Source: Mangifera indica (taxonomy: Eukaryota > Streptophyta > Magnoliopsida > Sapindales > Anacardiaceae). From it: a DNA stretch of 64,000 nt. Each line of letters opens with the position of its first letter. Position 1 is the first letter of the stretch. The stretch covers positions 13,301,184 through 13,365,183 of the forward strand of contig NC_058154.1 of assembly GCF_011075055.1 (NCBI RefSeq), given 5' to 3'. The notes under the pieces were generated by a model. The model saw only the letters and a program-made list of their open reading frames with translations. It was not told where the DNA came from and did no database searches. Position numbers and translations under genes: made by a program. This document shows, piece after piece, positions 62,416 through 64,000 of this stretch.

Positions 62416-64000
62416 TTTTTTATTATACAAAGTAAACGTAATTGGTAATAGATAAGGCTGGACTCGAACCGAGTCCGTTTGAGCTCGGGTTCGGCTCGGC
62501 TCGATTCGAGCCTGAAATGAGTCGAGCTCGAGCTAGTTCGGATTGACTCAGTAGATTTTTTTTTAAATTTTTTATACAAAACGACATCGTTTTGATTTAT
62601 ATATATACACAAAATGATATCATTTTGATATGAAAAATGAGTCGAGCCAAGCCGTAAACGAGCCGAACTCAAGCCGGCCATAAATAGACCGAGCCGAGCC
62701 CGAGCTGGCTGCAAGCCGAGCTCAACTCGGCTCGAATCCAACCCTAGTAATAGATAAAATAGAATCGACCTATATTTAAATGTATAAATTTTATTATATA
62801 AAATAAATATAATAATTAATAAATAAAATAAAATATAAATGTATAGAGTTTATTATACAAAGTAAACACAATGATCAATAGGTAAAATAATCGATTAGTA
62901 TTTAAGTGTGTAGATTTCATTATACAAAGTAAATGAAATGATCAATAGATAAAAAAAAATCGATCTGTATTTAAGTATGTAAATTTTGTTATATAAAATA
63001 AACAAAACGATCAATGGATAAAATAGAATCGACCCGCATTTAAGTGTGTAGACTTCATTACACAAAATAAACACAATGGCCAATGAATAAAATAAAATCG
63101 ACTTGCATTTAAGTGTGTAGACTTCATTACACAAAGTAAACGCAATGATCAATGGGTAAAATAGAATTGATCTACATTTAAGTGTGTAGACTTCATTACA
63201 CAAAGTAAATACAATGGATAATGAATAAAATAGAATTGACCCGTATTTAAGTGTGTAGACTTAATTACACAAAGTAAACGCAATAATCAATAAATAAAAT
63301 AGAATCGACCCGCATTTAAGTGTGTAGACTTGATTACACAAAGTAAACACAATAGTCAATAAGTAAAATAGAATCGACCCGTATTTAAGTGTGTAGACTT
63401 GATTGCATAAAGTAAACTTAATAGCCAATAAGTTAAATAGAATCGACCTACATTTAAGTGCGTAGACTTGATTACACAAAGTAAACGCAATAGCCAATAA
63501 GTAAAATAGAATCGACCCACATTTAAATGTGTAGACTTGATTACACAAAGTAAACACAATAGTCAATAAGTAAAATAGAATCGACCCGTATTTAAGTGTG
63601 TAGACTTGATTGCATAAAGTAAACTTAATAGCCAATAAGTTAAATAGAATCGACCTACATTTAAGTGTGTAGACTTGATTACACAAAGTAAACACAATAG
63701 CCAATAAGTAAAATAAAATCGACCCGCATTTAAGTGTGTAGACTTGATTACACAAAGTAAACGCAATAGTCAATAAGTAAAATAGAATCGATCCGCATTT
63801 AAGTGTGTAGACTTGATTACACAAAGTAAACATAATAGCCAATAAGTGAAATAGAATCGACCTACATTTAAGTGTGTAGACTTGATTACACAAAGTAAAC
63901 ACAATACTCAATAAGTAAAATAGAATCGACTTGCATTTAAGTGTGTAGACTTCATTACACAAAGTAAACGCAATGGCTAATGGATAAAATAAAATCAATT
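62416..64000. repeat. 69-bp tandem array, second copy, cut by the window end
   Basis: Same units and the same 207-bp higher-order step (63356-63562 and 63563-63769). Three of the five differences seen between the copies lie in this array or its MITE. Confidence 0.92.
62446..62755. mobile_element. hAT-like MITE in the array, second copy
   Basis: The body, about 62454-62747, is flanked by TAATAGAT. It has the T-to-C difference at 62484. Confidence 0.8.

Larger units (their letters stand above)
40430..64000. repeat. Near-identical second copy of 9803-33372
   Basis: Offset is 30627 up to about 13363 and 30628 after it. Differences that I saw: T10495/G41122, one extra G near 43991, T31856/C62484, T32522/C63150 and A32735/G63363. 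The copy begins at the first base after the gap and continues past the window end. All features below repeat those of the first copy. Confidence 0.97.

Overview
The window is nuclear DNA of a flowering plant, most likely a eudicot. Genes have GT-AG introns of about 80-850 bp in AT-rich surroundings, and the recognisable products are plant families: GBF-interacting protein, two-RRM glycine-rich protein, EMC8/9, PPR-DYW, and OPT oligopeptide transporters. It also holds a Ty3/gypsy-type retroelement, solo LTRs, a SINE and MITEs. I could not fix the species.

Layout. Bases 1-6300 hold a divergent pair: a GIP1-like gene (minus, running off the left edge) and a two-RRM hnRNP-like gene (plus). An intergenic stretch with a long fold-back element follows. 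From 9.8 kb comes a locus built from an EMC8/9 gene (plus) facing an OPT gene (minus), with a broken PPR-DYW tail between them. This locus was tandemly duplicated: unit A about 10.9-16.4 kb, a more damaged unit B about 17.0-28.7 kb, and scraps of a third unit near 29.7 and 31.2 kb. OPT copies A and B are pseudogenes; the only intact OPT gene is on the plus strand at 36.6-39.5 kb. A 69-bp tandem array with a hAT-like MITE inside occupies 31.8-33.5 kb.

The most striking object is a 4,169-bp LTR retroelement at 18069-22237, inserted in the EMC8 remnant of unit B. It has two 666-bp LTRs that look identical, a CATTC target-site duplication, an initiator-Met tRNA primer site and a polypurine tract. 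It has no protease, reverse transcriptase, RNase H or integrase core. Between a gag zinc knuckle and a terminal chromodomain it carries intron-free pieces of host genes: an IQM-type IQ-motif segment, a SnRK1 gamma-type CBS protein, and the PAZ/linker part of an AGO4-clade Argonaute. All lie in one reading frame broken by a single TAG. Two solo LTRs of related type lie within 4 kb.

At 40330-40429 there is a run of exactly 100 N. From 40430 to the window end the sequence repeats 9803-33372 almost base for base; I saw four substitutions and one single-base indel in 23.6 kb. This is either a very recent large tandem duplication or, more likely, a falsely duplicated contig. Several genes carry single-base G/C-run lesions that look like residual sequence error. 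Gene counts and 'pseudogene' status should therefore be read with care.
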